A stretch of DNA of 7,923 nucleotides, taken from positions 1 to 7,923 of the forward strand of contig JAHZGZ010000047.1 of assembly GCA_019420545.1 (NCBI GenBank), in the 5' to 3' direction. Origin of the DNA: Bacteroidales bacterium (GTDB taxonomy: Bacteria > Bacteroidota > Bacteroidia > Bacteroidales > Muribaculaceae). The number at the start of each line of letters is the position of its first letter. The first letter of the stretch is position 1. The notes below the pieces were generated by a model. The model was not told the DNA's origin, did not search any database, and worked only from the letters and a program-made list of their open reading frames with translations. This document shows positions 7,040-7,923 of the stretch, piece after piece. The position numbers and the translations under genes were made by a program.

Positions 7040-7220
7040 ACAACAGGCACCATCGCGTACACTACCGTAGGGACGATCGTTTGCGGGGGAGATCAGTCTC
7101 TTCGGGAAATGCAATGCGTGGTGCTGGCGTGTGGTCAACTCTCTCTCGGGTCGGCCGGGAAATGTGATAAGCTGCTGATGACTGGCGCGACCGGGGCATT
7201 ATGCCGCAGAGGGCGCCGAT
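7040..7220 (-). ncRNA. ssrS: Candidate 6S-like structured RNA between zapA and rny
   Basis: The 224-bp gap between zapA and rny has no supported gene but shows nested complementarity on the minus strand, listed from the outside inwards: GGCGCC (7217-7212) with GGTGCC (7051-7046); TGCG (7208-7205) with CGCG (7057-7054); TGCC (7198-7195) with GGTA (7066-7063); GGTCG (7192-7188) with CGATC (7079-7075); CAGTC (7184-7180) with GACTG (7098-7094), counting G-U pairs. An asymmetric loop of 3 against 14 nt sits between the last two helices. This gives a rod of about 170-180 nt with internal bulges, the shape and size of 6S RNA, which binds RNA polymerase by imitating an open promoter. A place next to zapA matches the known ssrS-zapA linkage in proteobacteria, and from memory also in Bacteroidota. 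I see no clear promoter box before it; it may be processed from the zapA transcript. Ends are approximate, and the identity is an inference from structure and position. Confidence 0.55.
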
Positions 7221-7226
7221 ATCTGA

Positions 7227-7523
7227 TTATTTTATGTCGAGAAGTATCTTGTCGAGGGTGTCCTCGAAAGAGGCGAGTTCGCGCTCGGCCTCCTCGTTTT
7301 TGCGATACTCCTGTATATAAAGTCGGGCGAAGTAGATTGCCGTCATTGCGAGGACGTCGGATTCCGACTGGTCGGCAGCCTTGTCGTTCATCCATTTGGC
7401 CCACACGTGGTTGACGAAGTATTCGGCCTGTCTGACTTCCTCTTCTTCATCGCCGAGCGACACAGCCATGCGCAGGGGGCGCAGGTTGGCCACTTTTATT
7501 GTGATATTCAGTTTATCTTTCAT
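7227..7523 (-). CDS. zapA: Cell division protein ZapA
   Basis: This 98-residue protein matches the small FtsZ-ring-associated protein ZapA, which dimerises and tetramerises and crosslinks FtsZ filaments at midcell. The N-terminal part (MKDKLNITIKVANLRPLRMAV) resembles the family's alpha/beta head. The acidic stretch DEEEEVRQAEYFVNHVWAKW leads into a helix with DVLAMTAIYFARLYIQEY (about 56-73), the LAM-ALxxA pattern of ZapA. A charged C-terminal coiled coil follows (about 75-98), and the length is normal. It starts only 4 nt after the stop codon of the coiled-coil gene upstream, so the two are surely co-transcribed and probably translationally linked. Confidence 0.9.
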   Translation of the reverse strand: MKDKLNITIKVANLRPLRMAVSLGDEEEEVRQAEYFVNHVWAKWMNDKAADQSESDVLAMTAIYFARLYIQEYRKNEEAERELASFEDTLDKILLDIK

Positions 7524-7527
7524 TGCA

Positions 7528-7821
7528 TCAGTCGGATAAATCGGAGATGCACTTATCGATTTCCCGCACCAATCTGGAAATCACGGCACGGCTGCGCTCG
7601 ACATCGGATCGCGACGGTAAGGCTGTTGTCACTACCGTAAGGTATTCAAGCTGCCGGGTAAGGTCTTCGACATTCAGCCGCAGACTGTCGACAGTGGCCT
7701 GAAGTTCCGCAATCTTAGCGTCGGCAGCCCTCTTTTCGCCGAGCAGCACATTGTAGCGGTCGGTAAGGCCTTGTGCCTTACGGGCTACACGTTGAAGCCT
7801 CTCTTGCAAATCGGTTGCCAT
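7528..7821 (-). CDS. Small coiled-coil protein co-encoded with ZapA (ZapB-like role possible)
   Basis: I do not recognise a named family. The 97-residue product lacks cysteine-rich or enzymatic motifs and shows a heptad-like pattern over most of its length: LQERLQRVARKAQGLTDRY, then ELQATVDSLRLNVEDLTRQLEYL, a short break with TALPSRSDVE, and a terminal helix SRAVISRLVREIDKCISDL. There is no signal peptide or membrane segment, so it should be cytoplasmic. It is the first gene of its transcription unit, 4 nt before zapA, with a -7 box just upstream. Guilt by association suggests a divisome or FtsZ-ring accessory protein working with ZapA, comparable in size and helical character to ZapB of E. 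coli, but no sequence similarity to ZapB is claimed. Confidence 0.78.
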   Translation of the reverse strand: MATDLQERLQRVARKAQGLTDRYNVLLGEKRAADAKIAELQATVDSLRLNVEDLTRQLEYLTVVTTALPSRSDVERSRAVISRLVREIDKCISDLSD

Positions 7822-7837
7822 TTATTCCAAATTTCCA

Positions 7838-7845
7838 CAAATTTA
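7838..7845 (-). promoter_or_regulatory. Bacteroidota -7 promoter box for the coiled-coil/zapA unit
   Basis: The minus strand reads TAAATTTG, an exact TAnnTTTG match. The implied transcription start is near 7831, leaving a short leader of about 10 nt before the ATG at 7821. No good TTTG lies at the expected -33 distance; the nearest TTTG ends 34 nt upstream. The surrounding region is AT-rich and no Shine-Dalgarno motif is seen, as is common in Bacteroidota. Confidence 0.5.
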
Positions 7846-7880
7846 CAATAAAAATTCCGATATGCCATGATTACCGCCGC

Positions 7881-7909
7881 AAAAAAGTGCATCCATATAT
7901 CAGAGGATG
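7881..7909 (-). terminator. Possible intrinsic terminator of an upstream gene outside the window
   Basis: On the minus strand, CATCC (7909-7905) and GGATG (7894-7890) form a 5-bp stem around a 10-nt loop, followed after three bases by six T residues (7886-7881). This is a modest intrinsic terminator for whatever minus-strand gene lies to the right of the window. The stem is short and the T-run is offset from it, so confidence is limited. The remaining 14 bases to the edge are too few to identify that gene. Confidence 0.38.
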
Positions 7910-7923
7910 GGGCTGAGGAGGCG

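Noticed and set aside
7135..7404. Minus-strand frame of 89 codons across the zapA end and the gap
   Set aside because: It overlaps zapA in another frame, is Arg/Pro-rich with no motif, and its downstream half falls in the structured RNA region.

Overview
The window looks like chromosomal DNA of a member of the Bacteroidales, perhaps a Muribaculaceae- or Bacteroides-like gut bacterium. The evidence is a GldH lipoprotein, a clostripain-family lipoprotein, an RNase Y/PSP1 pair, and TAnnTTTG-type -7 boxes typical of Bacteroidota sigma-ABfr promoters in place of sigma70 boxes. GC content looks about 50% in genes and clearly lower in the short intergenic gaps. Family-level placement is inference. 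I saw no sign of mobile DNA, CRISPR, rRNA or tRNA.

Every supported gene lies on the minus strand, so transcription runs from high to low coordinates. From the right edge: a possible terminator of an upstream gene (7881-7909); a -7 box (7838-7845); a short coiled-coil protein (7528-7821) placed 4 nt before zapA (7227-7523); a 224-bp gap (7003-7226) with a probable 6S-type structured RNA; rny, encoding RNase Y (5458-7002); ricT, a PSP1-domain protein whose start codon overlaps the rny stop codon (3905-5458); gldH (3392-3865); an M24 metallopeptidase (2178-3359); and a class II CCA-adding-type nucleotidyltransferase with an HD domain (642-2099). A separate gene with its own -7 box, a C11 (clostripain-like) lipoprotein peptidase, begins at 545 and runs off the left edge.

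The common theme is RNA metabolism. RNase Y is the membrane-anchored endonuclease that starts mRNA decay. RicT is the PSP1 subunit that, in Bacillus subtilis, works with RicA and RicF to direct RNase Y to particular transcripts. The nucleotidyltransferase matures or repairs tRNA 3' ends. The candidate 6S RNA would modulate RNA polymerase. The coiled-coil/zapA pair belongs to cell division, and gldH and the peptidases to the envelope and to peptide turnover. Gaps between genes from ricT to the nucleotidyltransferase are 39, 32 and 78 bp, so one long operon is possible, though an AT-rich palindrome and a GC-rich hairpin sit in two of the gaps.

Most of the window is conserved housekeeping sequence. 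The points most worth a second look are the rny-ricT translational coupling, the unusual low-complexity tails and extra cysteine cluster of this RicT, and the structured RNA between zapA and rny. I found no clear evidence of an entirely new system.
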